Made by a program: the position numbers and the translations under genes. The notes under the pieces are model-generated. The model had not been told where the DNA came from, did not search any database, and saw only the letters and a program-made list of their open reading frames with translations. From Carallia brachiata (Eukaryota; Streptophyta; Magnoliopsida; Malpighiales; Rhizophoraceae), in assembly GCA_021464245.1 (NCBI GenBank), contig JADCRB010000069.1, positions 3,110,895-3,174,894 on the forward strand: a stretch of DNA of 64,000 bases, in the 5' to 3' direction. Shown piece after piece: positions 22,619 through 34,767 of this stretch (position 1 is its first letter; every line of letters starts with the position of its first letter).

Positions 22619-25120
22619 GGACATGCAAATGAAGGCTGTAGATCTGATCCTTCACAAGCCTTCGGTGATTAGGTGGCTGGTACAGTGGTATCCATTCAAG
22701 GCAGGCACACAGGAGGAACTGATGTGCCTCATATTGGTCGCAGAAACTCTCCCTCGGGCAGCTCTTCTCATTTAGATGGGGGAGCAAATATATGATGCCA
22801 TGCTTCTTGTGAATGGTTGAATTGCTTGGACCTTGGTTGTAATTTGCAGTGATTTTCTGCTAGTATATAATAGCTAGTTGTTCCAAGTAGTATTTACATT
22901 TCATCTTCTGGTCTTGCTTTTTCTTTACAATTGTTAACTTCAAGTTGCTTGCATTATATATTTATTTGCTTCTCTTTCTAGTGTCTGAAGTTAGAGTAGT
23001 TTACAAGCCTTTCCTAACATTGAGATGCTGATTAGTTTGCTTCACGATGATGCATTGTTAGGACTTCTTCTTGTTGATCTGCCAGGATTTGATGCTGTTA
23101 TGAATGTGTATTATTTAAAGCTGTTGATTTTACTGGCAGTACTACTTGGCTGCTGATTTTTGCATGGCTGAGATTGAACAGGAGAGATAACAGACATCCA
23201 GTGAAGCTTCACAATAATATGGTGGGTCTCTAGAGTACTAGCTGATCATAGCATGGCAACCAGCAGCAGTGGCCACGTTGTTGTGAAGGATTACAAAAAT
23301 GTAGAATCATTTTCCTCCTGCATTTGGTGCTGTTGCATAGTAGATAGAACTCAACTTTGGTTGGCCGTTGTGGATCATATAGACTGGAATTTAACTGGCT
23401 TGCTTGATGATACTCTTTTTTTTTTTTTTTCTGTTGATCTTTGAAGCATGTATGGAGTTTTCCCTTCCTGATGCATGGCACTCCTAAGTTTAAGGGTGGT
23501 AAAATTTATCGGTTACTCACCTTTCTTATTACGCCTGCAGGTTCTGATTGATTCGCTCTCCTTTTGGAGTTAGCAATATAGACAGTTAATTAGAATTGGA
23601 GAAAGAAATAGCTATCTTGTAGACAGTGAAATGTTACAGATGACTTGAACTGGCAAGAGAAGGGCTTAGTTTATTCTGACTCTCGACTTAGTGGTTGACA
23701 GGTTCTTATTCTGCTGGTTGCCAAATAAACTGTTAATCGTCGCCTTGGCATTCCATTTATGCTAATCTTGGATGTATGCGAACAGATTAGTCTGTAAAGC
23801 CGGTGGCACTGGCCAAGTGCGTCACCTGGCCGGAATGGGAGCTTGGGATGGTAGGACCGTATCGCCATGGGAAGTCAGAAATTGCTTTCTGGTCAGTCAG
23901 TTTCGAGGAACATTGGTGGGCTAAGTTGGCAGCCTTCGGGTGTTACTTTTGGGGCTTTGATGGAGCTTGCTGTTCAAGTGACAGTAATTCTCATCATATA
24001 TGGCTGGGTGAGTCTGTAAACACAGAAAAATATCACATCTTAGGGCTTATTTGGCAAATGAAATCTGGAGCTTTTTTTTTTTTATTCAATATTTTAATTT
24101 CTTCTGTTTTTTTATTTTATTTTATTTGGGGGTTTGTGGGGACGAAAAATTAAATCTAGACTTGAATTTGAGACTCGGGGTGACTTAATGTTGGACCTTG
24201 TAACAAGTGATAATCTGGACGATCTAGAGTCTTTCTTTTTTGGAGTTCCAATCTGGAGTATTTCAAAAGACGACAATTGTGACCTTTTGTGTAATTGGTG
24301 ATTGTGGGGACAGTATCGGGTTGCTGTGCCCAGCCCACTTCCTCCTCAAGGTGGGAATAGAACCGGGTGTCATGGCATGGAGACCGGTTTGAGGCAGATT
24401 CTACGAGTGATGAAAGTTCCTTTTTTCATTTATTTTTTGAAAAAACTACATGGCTGCGTGCCGGATGCGCGATTACACCTGCGGTCGCTGATTGGTTAGT
24501 TTACCTATTTCCTTCAAATGCGACAAAACTCTTTTTGCTGTAACAAGTTCTCGCTGAGTACTGCAACAGAAGGGCCATTCATTAACAAGAAAAAAAAATT
24601 TTTGAATTTTTTTTTGGAAAAATAAGTTTTATAGTAACATTAAGTACGATTAAAAATAAATAAATTTTATGGTAAGACTAAGTATATTTTAAGTTTTAAT
24701 TCTTTTTGAAAAAAAATTTAAAACTTAAAAAAAAAATATGGCCGTATGTTTGTTCTGTATTGGTGCTCGCGTAGTCATGTTATCAAAGTTTTCATTTTTT
24801 AGAATATTTATATAGGAGAGATGAAAAGCTTTTATGGTTTGAAGATCTACCTTAATTAGGATGACTAAGAATTGAGTCTTCTAAATGAAAGATCTAGGAT
24901 TTGATCTCCAATCGTTTCTCTCACTAGTCCCACTTTTAATAATAGTAGATCACTTCTATTAAGACAAAAAAATATTCGATAATAAAAATATTAATAAAAT
25001 AAAGTAAAATTGAAAATTTTTATCAATATACAAAGAAATGATAAGAAGAAATTCATACAGTCCAATTCAATTAAATTCCAAACTGAGACCTTGTTGTTAT
25101 TATCTTCAAGGTTTAATCTC
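22619..25120. other. 3' flank of the RNA-binding protein gene and intergenic DNA
   Basis: 22619 to about 22900 is probably 3' untranslated sequence. 23240-24060 has a more balanced base composition but only short chance ORFs. At about 24290-24390, reading the minus strand, GGTTCTATTCCCACC resembles a tRNA B box, suggesting a SINE relic. Poly(A)-rich sequence follows. No further gene is supported. Confidence 0.4.
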
Positions 25121-25125
25121 ATCAT

Positions 25126-25475
25126 AAAAGACTTGAACTTTTCAATTTTATTTCAAATTTATTATGAATTTTTTATTTTTTTCTAATATATCACGAACTC
25201 TTCAATTAATTTTAAATTCATTATGTTGTCACTCCAAATTAGCATATATCTTGTTCATTTTTAAAATCTCAACTTTAAATCTCTATTTTCAATAAAAAAA
25301 AGAGAAAATTTTATGATTTTTTGGGAAATTTCAAATTAGAATCTTGGAAATGGATATGAAATCCGTTACTATGGAATGACAAGATAATAGATTTAGAACC
25401 AATTGAAGAGTTCGTGATATATTCTCAAAAAATATAATTATGATAGATTTGAACGAAATTGAAGAGTTCATGGTT
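25126..25475. mobile_element. MITE with about 100-bp terminal inverted repeats
   Basis: The left arm (GAACTTTTCAATTTTATTTC... ATATATCACGAACTCTTCAATT, about 25134-25220) pairs with the right arm, which on the plus strand carries AATTGAAGAGTTCGTGATAT (from about 25399) and GAAATTGAAGAGTTCATGG (from about 25455). The centre is short and non-coding. The ends are approximate. Confidence 0.6.
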
Positions 25476-25806
25476 TTTTTTTTTTTTTTATTAATGCTTA
25501 TCTTCATTGTGCTAGATTGTAAGTTTCTCATCAAATTTTAATCTAATTTGCCATATTTTCTTTCATTGTGCCTCTTATTTATGAAAAAGAAATTTATCAT
25601 GTTTTAAAGGAAGATCGACGAGAGATCTTTTTATCAATCGTCTTACGGAAAAGATTATTTTCTTTGACCAATTAATAATTAGAGTAAGAAGATTTGATAA
25701 TTCTGAATTTTTTTAAGGAAAAACTGAAACACGTTTTCTCTTTATGACATTTAAAGGCTACATTTGCCTATGAGCCGGTTTTGCAGGAGATATCCTACAT
25801 TTGCTA

Positions 25807-26097
25807 AGGTGTGTTTGTTTTCTATAAAACATTTTACAGGAAAAAATTTTACAGGTTTTTCGGCGTTTGTTTCACAGAAAATATTTTACATAGGCAAAAT
25901 TTGGGGAAAATTTTCAGATTTTCAGGTAAAATAACTTCTCCTTTTGCAGAGCTGAAGTTATTTTCAGAGAAAACACAAACTGTGCTATAAGTAAGTGACA
26001 AAGAAAAATCATTATTTTCACTGTAAATATTTTCCCCTGCAAATATTTTACAAATGTAAGTTATTTTACAGCAAACAAACGGACCCTAAATTTACAT
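25807..26097. mobile_element. MITE, hAT-like ends
   Basis: A 291-bp segment starts AGGTGTGTTTGTTTTC and ends, reverse-complemented, AGGGTCCGTTTGTTTGC. The inner sequence is also partly palindromic, with repeated TTTTACAG/CTGTAAAA motifs. A GGGTCCGTTTGTTT-type end is common among plant hAT MITEs. No clean 8-bp duplication was found. Confidence 0.6.
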
Positions 26098-27096
26098 CAT
26101 CGCAATGGATTTTCTTATTAGGTTTCAGCGAAGTGGTTGGATGCATTAATTTTTAATTGAGAAATCTGAGTTTCAACCCTATATCTTTCCTTATTATTTT
26201 TCTTTTCCCAATCACTGAACTACTTTCTTCAAAGAACAAATAAATAAATAAAGGATTCTTTCATTTGGGTTACCTTCCCTAACTAACATCGAGGGTTTGG
26301 AAAATATATGCCTGTACATCAAGACGCGGGTTTATTATTATACTAATTTTTGCAAGTTGTCACGTAAACTAATTAAATGACGACAAATATGAATCTTCCT
26401 CAAGCAATATACAAATGCAAAGAGACAAGATGTCAATTTTTTGAGACGAGTAAAACATAAAAAAGGATCCAAAATCCAAAGTTTTATCTTGGTTTTTCAG
26501 TTCGGAAACATATACAATATGTGCCAATCATAGTTGAGGATGGGGGGCAAATGTGTCTGTGACACATTTTTTGCTGTCCTTACCCCTCGTGTATCACTAG
26601 TTTTTCAAGACGCACTCTGACGGAAATAATTTTTCTTAAAAGTTGACTGTGAGGTATGAGGTATTGACATGTTCAAGTTATTCCAATGAGATGACAAGGT
26701 GAACCAAACATAGGAAAAGGCATTAAAATATTCAAATTGGAAAAAAGTTTATGGAGACCCAACATCTGTCCAAACGAAAGTAAGACAAATTTTTTTTTTA
26801 AAAAAAAATATTTAAGAATAATATTAAATATATTTAAAATAATATTGAATACATTTAATTTTTTTTTTCCTCTTTTTTTTTGAAAAAAAGGGAGAGTATG
26901 GCATGTGCCCATGTAATTGATTCCAATGAGGCGATAAGGTGAACCAAACATATAAAAAAAAGGACGAAAAGAAAAATGGAATCGGGCTTAGCGTTGAATA
27001 TCTAATAACAAGCAGTGCACTCAAACATGATCGTGCCATTTAAGTCAATAGCTTCTCTCTTTCTGTCTCTGACTCTTTCTCTCTCACTTTTCCATC
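26098..27096. other. Upstream region of the first NPF gene
   Basis: Contains a direct repeat of about 40 bp (26680-26712 and 26922-26954, TTCCAATGAG.. GATAAGGTGAACCAAACATA type) separated by about 200 bp. A CT-rich leader (about 27045-27090) runs up to the ATG at 27097. No gene is seen. Confidence 0.45.
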
Positions 27097-30000
27097 ATGT
27101 TGGCAAAGGAAGATGCAAGAGGCACGGCAGGAGACTATACAGAAGATGGGACAGTGGATATCAAGGGTAGACCCGTCTTAAGAGCGAGGACTGGGAGATG
27201 GAAAGCTTGCTCCTTTATTGTTAGTAAGTTGATTAATAAGCCTAATTTCAATCTAACCACGGACTTAATTAATCGGGTCTATATACTTTTGTTGTTTTGT
27301 TTTTGTTGTTTATTTCTATCATCTGCTGTCATAATTGTTTTTTATTTTATTTTATTTTTTTAGATGAAGGAAAACATAGAAAGAATATGAAAAGAGCGAA
27401 GAGAGAGGGGAGAGTGCAGAGAGCAGAAAAAATGAAAGACAATACAAACCGCTGTAATAAACAATTTGGATGCGGATTAAAAGTTTCAATTTTTTTTAAG
27501 ATTTTGTCACATCAACTCATTTTCATTTTTCTAACATGTTTTAGATGGAAAATTTGTAAATTATTTAGTCCCATTAATTGGATGCTTCTTTTGTAGTCAT
27601 TATTTGTTGAAAATATACATATCAAGTACTGGTTAAAAGATTCACTTGCAGCTTTTAAAAATCCGTCGATCTTTGATTTAGTCTCTCTGTATAAATTAGC
27701 CTAGAAGTGCAATCTTCTTAACTAGTCAACAAAAATCAACAAAGGGGAAAAAAAGCATAAGACACAAGTCATGTCTTAAACCACCTTAAATCGCTTGCAA
27801 CCAACTTTCAACCGCCGAGTTATTTTGGATGGTGTTTTGGATTGTTAATGGATAGGTTGCGATTTTAGTTTTGAAACAATTGCCATTAACGATTTGGATA
27901 TAAAGATATCCTTTAAAACTGCGTAATATGATTCGCAAGTACCCCTAACATGGACATATAGCAGAAAAAATATGGAAGAACACGAGAGAATCTCAAGAGA
28001 CAAAAGGTGAAAAGAGAGAAAATGTAATATAGAAAGACAAAGCGTAGAGATAGAGGAGAGCGTGTTGAGAATTGATATACTTAAAAAATAGAAAGTAATT
28101 TAGAATAACCTAATTTCATTATTCTTCTAACTTATTTTCACAAAGTTATTTTATATTTTAAATAAATAACGAAAAAAACCATCAAATTTGGTCAAAAAAT
28201 ATAAAGAATATAAAACGGCAACTATATTTGAGCTTTGACCATTGGCACTATGTTTGTTTGGAATAGCCTGTTAAAGAGTTTTTGAATTTTAAAGCCGCTA
28301 GCTAGACCAATAATTAAATGATCATGGAGTTGAGTCTTGCTTGTGTAACCGTAGAAATTTCAAGGGAATAATTAAAAAAAAAAAAGTTGTTGAAGATGTT
28401 TTATTTTGAGAGGCATTAAAAGATTTATTGGATTATGAGTTATACAATAAGATAACTTTATCCTTCTCATAATCATGTACTTTTTTTTTTGAACGCTTAC
28501 TCACAAAATCACATACTCTCTCTTTCCATAATCACATACACTCCCATAATCCCATAATTAAATACTCTCTATTCTCAAAAATAAAACTTGAAATCTCTAG
28601 AATAGGTACATAATTGCTAGCTACTGGAATGTTCCTTCGAGAAACTTGTTCAAGTTTATCTCACAAAACGCATTAGTGCACTTAAATTCAATGTTGAACA
28701 CTCCAGTCCAAAATTTCATTCGGTGCCCATTATTTCGTTAGAATTGACCAAAAAAAGTAAAGTGTTACGTTTAATTCAAAATAAAAGTGCAAACAGTGAA
28801 AGTGATTACCATTTTCTTGCTTTATTTCATGCAGCGTATGAAGTGTTTGAGAGGATGGCATTTTATGGGATAGCAACAAATTTGTTTATATATTTGACTA
28901 CTAAGCTCCATGAAGGCACAGTGGACGCTTCAAACAATGTCACCAACTGGGCTGGTACCGTATGGATGTTGCCCATTTTAGGCGCTTACGTGGCGGACGC
29001 ATTCCTTGGCCGATTCTGGACTTTTGTCATTGCATCGTTCATTTATCTCCTGGTCTCTCTCCCACATACTCCCCTAAAGACATAATATTTTGCAATTTTT
29101 CATTAGAATTTAAATTTTTATCTTTTTTAGATATCCTAAATCTAGACCATTCAATTTGAATAAAGGAGACAGTCAAAGAAATTAAGAGTTTGAACCCTTC
29201 ATCTGAGCTACAGTCTTGTGGCCATTAAAATTTAAATTCTTGAGTAACGTAAGAGTCTTTTACTAGACCACATAGCTGGTATGAAATTCTAGGAGGTTGA
29301 GAATAGAGATAGCAATACCCTATGATTAATTAAGATTTTATAAGAAAAGATGGGTTGTAAGGTTTATAAGAGTGTAAAAATAGATATGGCAAACTATAGT
29401 TTAGAGATTACATTGAGTTGTCATTATTGCACTGTATATTCAATTTCATGTCATTTTATGCAAGCTTGAAATTTCAGTGAACTCTATAATTGTCTTGGAC
29501 CAACTAGGGAATGAGCCTCTTAACGCTATCAGTGTCAGTGCATGGTCTAAAACCTCCATCATGTGAGGGGGGCTATTGCAAGGCCGCATCGAATTTCCAA
29601 AAGGGTATCTTCTTTTGTGCATTGTACATAGTTGCTGCTGGAACTGGTGGAACCAAGCCCAACATCTCCACAATTGGGGCTGACCAATTCGACGATTTTG
29701 AACCAAAGGAGAGGATGCATAAGCTCTCATTCTTTAATTGGTGGTTCTTTGCCATTTTCACGGGCACTCTCTTCTCAAATACCATCCTCGTCTACATACA
29801 AGACAATGTGGGCTGGACCCTTGGCTACGGACTCCCAACACTTGGGATCGCAGTGTCAATTGTTATTTTCCTGGTGGGCAGCCGATTCTATAGGCATAAG
29901 CCCGTTTCTGGAAGTCCACTCACTAAAATGGCTCAAGTACTTGTGGCTGCTTTCAGGAAGTGGAACACACCTGTCCCAAATGACCCAAAGGAGCTTCATG

Positions 30001-31406
30001 AGCTCGGCATAGAGGAGTGCTCCCAGAAACTTAGAATTGATCACACCCCTGCATTGAGGTTTGTTTCCTTAAAATGAATTGCCCCACCCCCCCCCCCCCC
30101 CCCCCCCGGGGCGGGAGTTTTGCAGGTATATATATTTAAGGTGTAAGTTTGCTGTAAAATAATCAATTTGGACTCGTAGTAGAAGGCTATGCCCCCCCCC
30201 CCCCACCAAGGTTTCTGGTTTTGAAACCAAGGAGTAATAAAAGCTTTCTCTTAATATTTTTTCTCCCTTAGTATTAACTCCAACTCCAAAGTGACATTTT
30301 ATTTTGGATCCTTTTTTATCTAATAAAAATCTAAAAATTTGGTCTTCTTTATTTTAGGTTGAGAAAGGCTCTTTTTATTGAAAGCCTAAATCCTCTCAAA
30401 TTTACAAAAATTTGCCTCCCCTGAAATTTTTTTTTTGGATCCGCTCCCGCTCTGATTAGTCATAAGTTGGTTGTTACTAGAATCTTCGAACTCAGTGCGT
30501 GTTGCTTGCATTGCTTACAGATTCCTCGACAAAGCTGCCGTCAAGACAGGGACATCATCAGCTTGGATGCTGAGTCCAGTGACTCGAGTGGAAGAAACCA
30601 AGCAAATGGTCAAAATGCTTCCAGTTCTGTTGGTCACATTTATACCGAGCACCATGTTACCCCTAACACAAACATTATTCGTCAAACAAGGCACCACCTT
30701 GGATAGGAAAATGGGACATTTTGAGATCCCACCGGCAAGCCTCTCAGCATTTATAACCGTCTCCATGCTGACAAGTCTCGTCGTGTATGATCGTTGGTTC
30801 GTGCCGTTCGTCAGGCGCTACACCAAAATCCCAAGAGGAATTACTCTGCTGCAAAGAATGGGGATTGGCCTTGTCCTCCACGTTATCATAATGGTCACAG
30901 CTTGCCTGGCGGAAAGAAGAAGACTTAGTGTCGCAAGGGAACATAACATCTACGGTAAAAATCAGATAGTCCCTCTCAGTATTTTCTTTCTTCTCCCTCA
31001 GTTTGTCCTGATGGGCGTTGCTGATGCATTCGTGGAAGTCGCAAAGACGGAGTTTTTCTACGACCAAGCACCAGAAGCAATGAAAAGCATGGGGACTGCA
31101 TACTTCACTACTAGCCTGGGAATGGGGTATTTCCTGAGCACATTTTTCCTGACGACAGTCACTGATATTACCAAAAGACATGGCGCCAATGGATGGGTGG
31201 CGAACAACTTGAATGTCTCCCATTTAGACTACTACTATGCATTCTTGGCCATCCTCAATTTCATCAATCTTTGCGCCTATTTCATTGTCACAAAATTCTT
31301 CTTCGTCTATAATGTGGATGTAGACTCCAAAAAGGGTATGCAGGAGGAATCATCACAGGAAACACGAGTAATGAACAAAGTTGGAAGTGAAGAAAATGAG
31401 AATTAG
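27097..31406 (+). CDS. NPF5.2: NRT1/PTR family transporter, NPF5.2-like (PTR3 type), array copy 1
   Basis: Four exons, 27097-27223, 28835-29052, 29508-30058 and 30521-31406, with consistent phases, give 593 aa without any break. The N-terminus has DYTEDGTVD and GRWKACSFIV. The proton-coupling ExxER motif is in YEVFERMAF, the NPF signature in KPNISTIGADQFDDFEPKE and FFNWW, with the usual twelve-helix layout and a long loop between helices 6 and 7. NPF5 members import di/tripeptides or other small solutes with protons; PTR3 of Arabidopsis is wound- and stress-induced. The substrate cannot be read from sequence. Intron 1 is long (1.6 kb), and intron 3 holds two poly(C) runs. Array partners are at 36676 and 40533. 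Confidence 0.92.
30089..30204 (+). repeat. Two poly(C) tracts in intron 3 of NPF copy 1
   Basis: 19 consecutive C at 30089-30107, followed by GGGGCGGG, and 13 C at 30192-30204. They are absent from the matching intron of copy 2. Length calls in such runs are unreliable. Confidence 0.85.
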
Positions 31407-31852
31407 TAAGACTACAGTATACTTCTTGTACACTTTTATTACGTCTGTTTCATCGAATTCAAGAAGAAATAAATGTAAACCTTGCAGCAATCAGCCAGTT
31501 TCGGTTCTTTTAAGACGCAACACATTTTTATTAGAGATCTGTTTCATTGTCGTGGGGAGAGCGAGTTGCATTATATCTCACTTGGATGTAGATGTTGGAA
31601 TTTTTCGGGTCGGATTCTAGCGACTGTATTCCAAGGCTCATTGATACTTTATGTTTTGCTGCCTTTTAAATTTATTTGGTAACTTTTTTAAAAAATTTTT
31701 TCTTTTTTTTTTCAATTTTGATCATTCATACTTTCTCCGTCTATTAATTTCTATATGAATAATTATACGTATCACAAAATTCGTATTATAAAATATCCAA
31801 TTATTATTATTATACACAAAATCAATCAAATTTTTTTATACCCTCAGACCAA

Positions 31853-31894
<42 letters not shown>

Positions 31895-32434
31895 AAGGTG
31901 TTTGATGATGAAAGGATCATTTGATTTTGATGGCATCCGGAAGAACATTCTCCTTGGAGGCATTTTGTTGGAATTTTCGGGGTGGATTTCTAGGGACTGT
32001 ATTCTCCGCAAACATTTTCCTCCCTTCAACACAAAAACGGATAAAAGGCTCATTTGATCCTTTATGTTTTGCTGCTTTTTAAGTTTAATCGGTAAGCCCT
32101 TTTTTTTTCTTTTCAATTTCAACCATTCTTGTTTTTTTGTTGTTTATTAATTTTTTATTATTATAAAAAAATTAATCAAAATTTTAATATTATTTAATTA
32201 AAAAATAAATAATACACTTAATGGTTAAAATATTTAATAATGTATATTTTTTAAAAAATAATTATATAAAATTTGAGATATTTTTCACACTTTCCACCGC
32301 TCGTCACATCAACATAACACGATCCCACTTGCATGCCACGTCATGAAGACTTAAATGACGTGACATTTTTTAATTTCTTAAAAATTAATTTATGAAATAA
32401 CAATAAATAAATAAATAAAAATAAAAAAAGATCG
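31407..32434. other. Intergenic, with an internal direct repeat and (AT)n
   Basis: Sequence at about 31592-31686 (TTGGAATTTTTCGGG ... TTTATGTTTTGCTGCC) recurs, diverged and with an extra block of about 40 bp, at about 31967-32105. An (AT)n tract lies at 31858-31890. The rest is AT-rich. Confidence 0.55.
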
Positions 32435-32881
32435 GTGAGAATACTTTTGCCATCAACCCATCACCGCCGCCAGAAATCAACAGCACCACCTTCCAGAACA
32501 AATCACCACCACCACCGCCACAACAACCTCCTTTCCTCTTCTTTCTCCGCTACTTCTAATCTCAGCGCCGGGAAATTCGTAATTGAAATCGACGAGATAA
32601 AACCCGATACCCCGGAGCCTGAACCTGATTCTCCGGAGCCTGAACCCGAACTCAAGAATATCTTCGCCGCCGACCTTGTCGGCAAACATGGGGTGCTTCA
32701 GGATGCTTTTGCTTTGGGGGTGCCGTCAATCCTGCTCTCAGGATCGATGGGTATTTGCGCGGCGGTGTTCCGGGTCGCTGTCATTGGCAGGCCCGGGGAC
32801 GACGAGTTCGGCGGAATTTTGAAGCAAAATCTATTACCGGGGAAGGCATTGATTCAAAATAACGATATCAGAGGAACGTAA
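32435..32881 (+). other. GC-rich open frame of unknown function (possible captured gene fragment)
   Basis: An open frame of 148 codons stands out as a GC-rich patch with codon-like composition among AT-rich DNA. It reads as a Ser/His/Arg-rich start, then an acidic Pro-Glu repeat (PEPEPDSPEPEPE), then a short hydrophobic stretch (GVPSILLSGSMGICAAVF). The ATG I use may not be a true start. No splice partner, promoter or known domain is visible, so this may be an orphan gene, a pseudogene or an exon carried by a transposon. Confidence 0.25.
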
Positions 32882-33978
32882 AACTTGAAATAAATCAACG
32901 GAATGTGGAGGAGGAAATGCAAGAGAAACGATGATGAAGGAATTGATTAAATCTGAACAAAGATCAGCAAGAGAGATGAGACCAGGTTTGATCTGAGAAA
33001 AAAAAAAAAATTCAATCACTATGTTTTCTTAATTTTTATTTTTTTAATTAAAAAAATATAAAAAATATTAATAAAATAATTATAAAAATAAATTTAATTT
33101 TTAATTAATAAATGATACATTTATTTTTTATAATTAAAATTTAAATATATTTAATATTATTTTAAATATTATTACTCTAACATTTGATTTAAAAAAATAT
33201 ATTTATAACTACTTTAAGAAATTTTTTGTTTTTTTTTAAGTTTTTTAATCTTATAAATAAATATTTAAAAAATGCCTAGTCATCATTGCTTGAATCTCTG
33301 TGGGATGTGACTAGGTTAGGAAGTGATTGATACGTCTACAAAGTTACCGGCTATATAACAAAAAAAAAAAAAAATCAACAAAAAAGACGAGAATATTGAT
33401 GCTGAAAAAATAAAATTACGAAAAGAAAAAAGAAAAAAGAAAAAACGTGAGTGGTTTAAGAAAAGAAAAAAGAAAAAAGCAGGCATCTATTGTCGACGGG
33501 TTGGTTGCCGGCGTTACCTTTTCATTCCGATATTTTCCTATGGCTTTATGAATCATCGAGCGTTTGGAGATTTTTTTTTTATTGAAATGAAATTATTGTA
33601 TTAATATATGATAAATTTGTATAGGGGTTGATGCATAAAAGTCAGAAGTATCTATGTAATGTAAGAAAGTAAATCACAAAAATCTTATACATCATGTGAT
33701 CAACCTAATCATTACCAAATAAGACATAAAATCTTCTGTCAAAAAAAAAAAAGACATAAAATCTAAGATTATTTATCTAATTGTAATTAGTCTTACTTAA
33801 TTTCTAAGTGATAATTAGACATAATTCAGTAAGAAAAAATTACATACAACAACACCTACTTTATTTTGACAGACTAATGATAAGAACGTATTAGTATTTT
33901 GATAATAAATTTCAAAACAGCTAAATTACGAACATAAAAAAATACACAGGTATAACAAAGCATTCAACCAACAAAAGT
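32882..33978. other. AT-rich intergenic DNA
   Basis: Poly(A)-rich and A/G-rich low-complexity tracts (for example AAAAGAAAAAAG repeats at about 33418-33478). No gene or bounded element was found. Confidence 0.5.
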
Positions 33979-34767
33979 CTAACAAGAGTCATTTCTAACA
34001 GTTTCAATGATTACAGGCGGTGGCGTCGGCGGCAGTGGCAGAGATGTGGTTAGCAATAAAGCGAATGTGGGTGGCAGTGGCAACTGCACCAACAGAGGAT
34101 GCAGCTTTGGGCGCCGTTCCAACAGTGCTATAGCTTGAGCTCCACGAGATAGAGCTTCAACCATCACGCTGGTAGTCAGTATGGCGGCGTTGACAACAAA
34201 GGCAACTTCAGAGACAAGAACACCGACAACTAGTACGGCGGTGCAGGCGATGAAGGTTGCGGCGAAGGAGGTGACACCAACGCCGAAAACTGCGAACAAG
34301 GCCGAAAAGCACTGAGAAATGCGGATCTGGAACTGAAAAGGTTTTAGGTGATATCATTAAAGTTCAAACTGACAGAAAACGAGTTAAAAGACCCTAATTT
34401 TTTCGTTTGATGGTTTGAGGGAAGAGGAAAATGGAGGGGATAAGGAGAAATGACTTACATTGTAGGAGAGGAGAAGAAAATTGAGGAGAAGGCCATAGTA
34501 AAAGCTACGGGAAGAGGTTCTATGATTGGCTAGTAAAAGGTTAGTCTTTGAAAAAAATCGAGAAAGTTTTGAGAGATAAAAGGTTTGGAGAGAAGGAGCC
34601 TCAAAATCTCCATTGAGCGTTTGAAATATGCTTGGAGACGACAGATGATGTATTAATTGCACTAATTTATTTGGATAGCTGCGTGATGAGACCTTAACGA
34701 AATATCTAATCAAATTAATCAGACTTCTCCAACTCCAAGCAACATACGAATGCCAAGCAGAGCTCAA
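33979..34767 (-). CDS. Hypothetical two-exon gene encoding a hydrophobic protein (uncertain)
   Basis: A minus-strand frame from 34767 ends in a strong donor (TACAAT|GTAAGT, exon end about 34459). It rejoins in frame at the acceptor TTTTCAG before TTCCAGATCCGC (about 34333) and runs to a stop at 33979. The joined protein of about 210 aa has a basic, Ser-rich N-terminal half. Its second half contains a hydrophobic stretch of about 45 residues (from GVGVTSFAATFIACTAVLVV) and a Pro-rich tail. The first exon has no ATG in frame, only a TTG, so an upstream exon or loss of the start must be assumed. I do not recognise a family. Matching splice phase and composition are the only support. Confidence 0.3.

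Noticed and set aside
22065..22624. Other frames in the Gly/Tyr-rich exon (Met/Val-rich plus strand, His- or Ile/Thr-rich minus strand)
   Set aside because: Low-complexity sequence is open in many frames; only the RRM frame is supported by motifs and splicing.
23803..24153. 116-codon plus-strand ORF
   Set aside because: No family resemblance, no splice or start context, and the end is poly(T)-encoded Phe; most likely chance.
27240..28834. A further exon between NPF copy 1 exon 1 and exon 2
   Set aside because: Exon 1 joins exon 2 directly in phase, as in copy 2; the ORFs in between are intron sequence.
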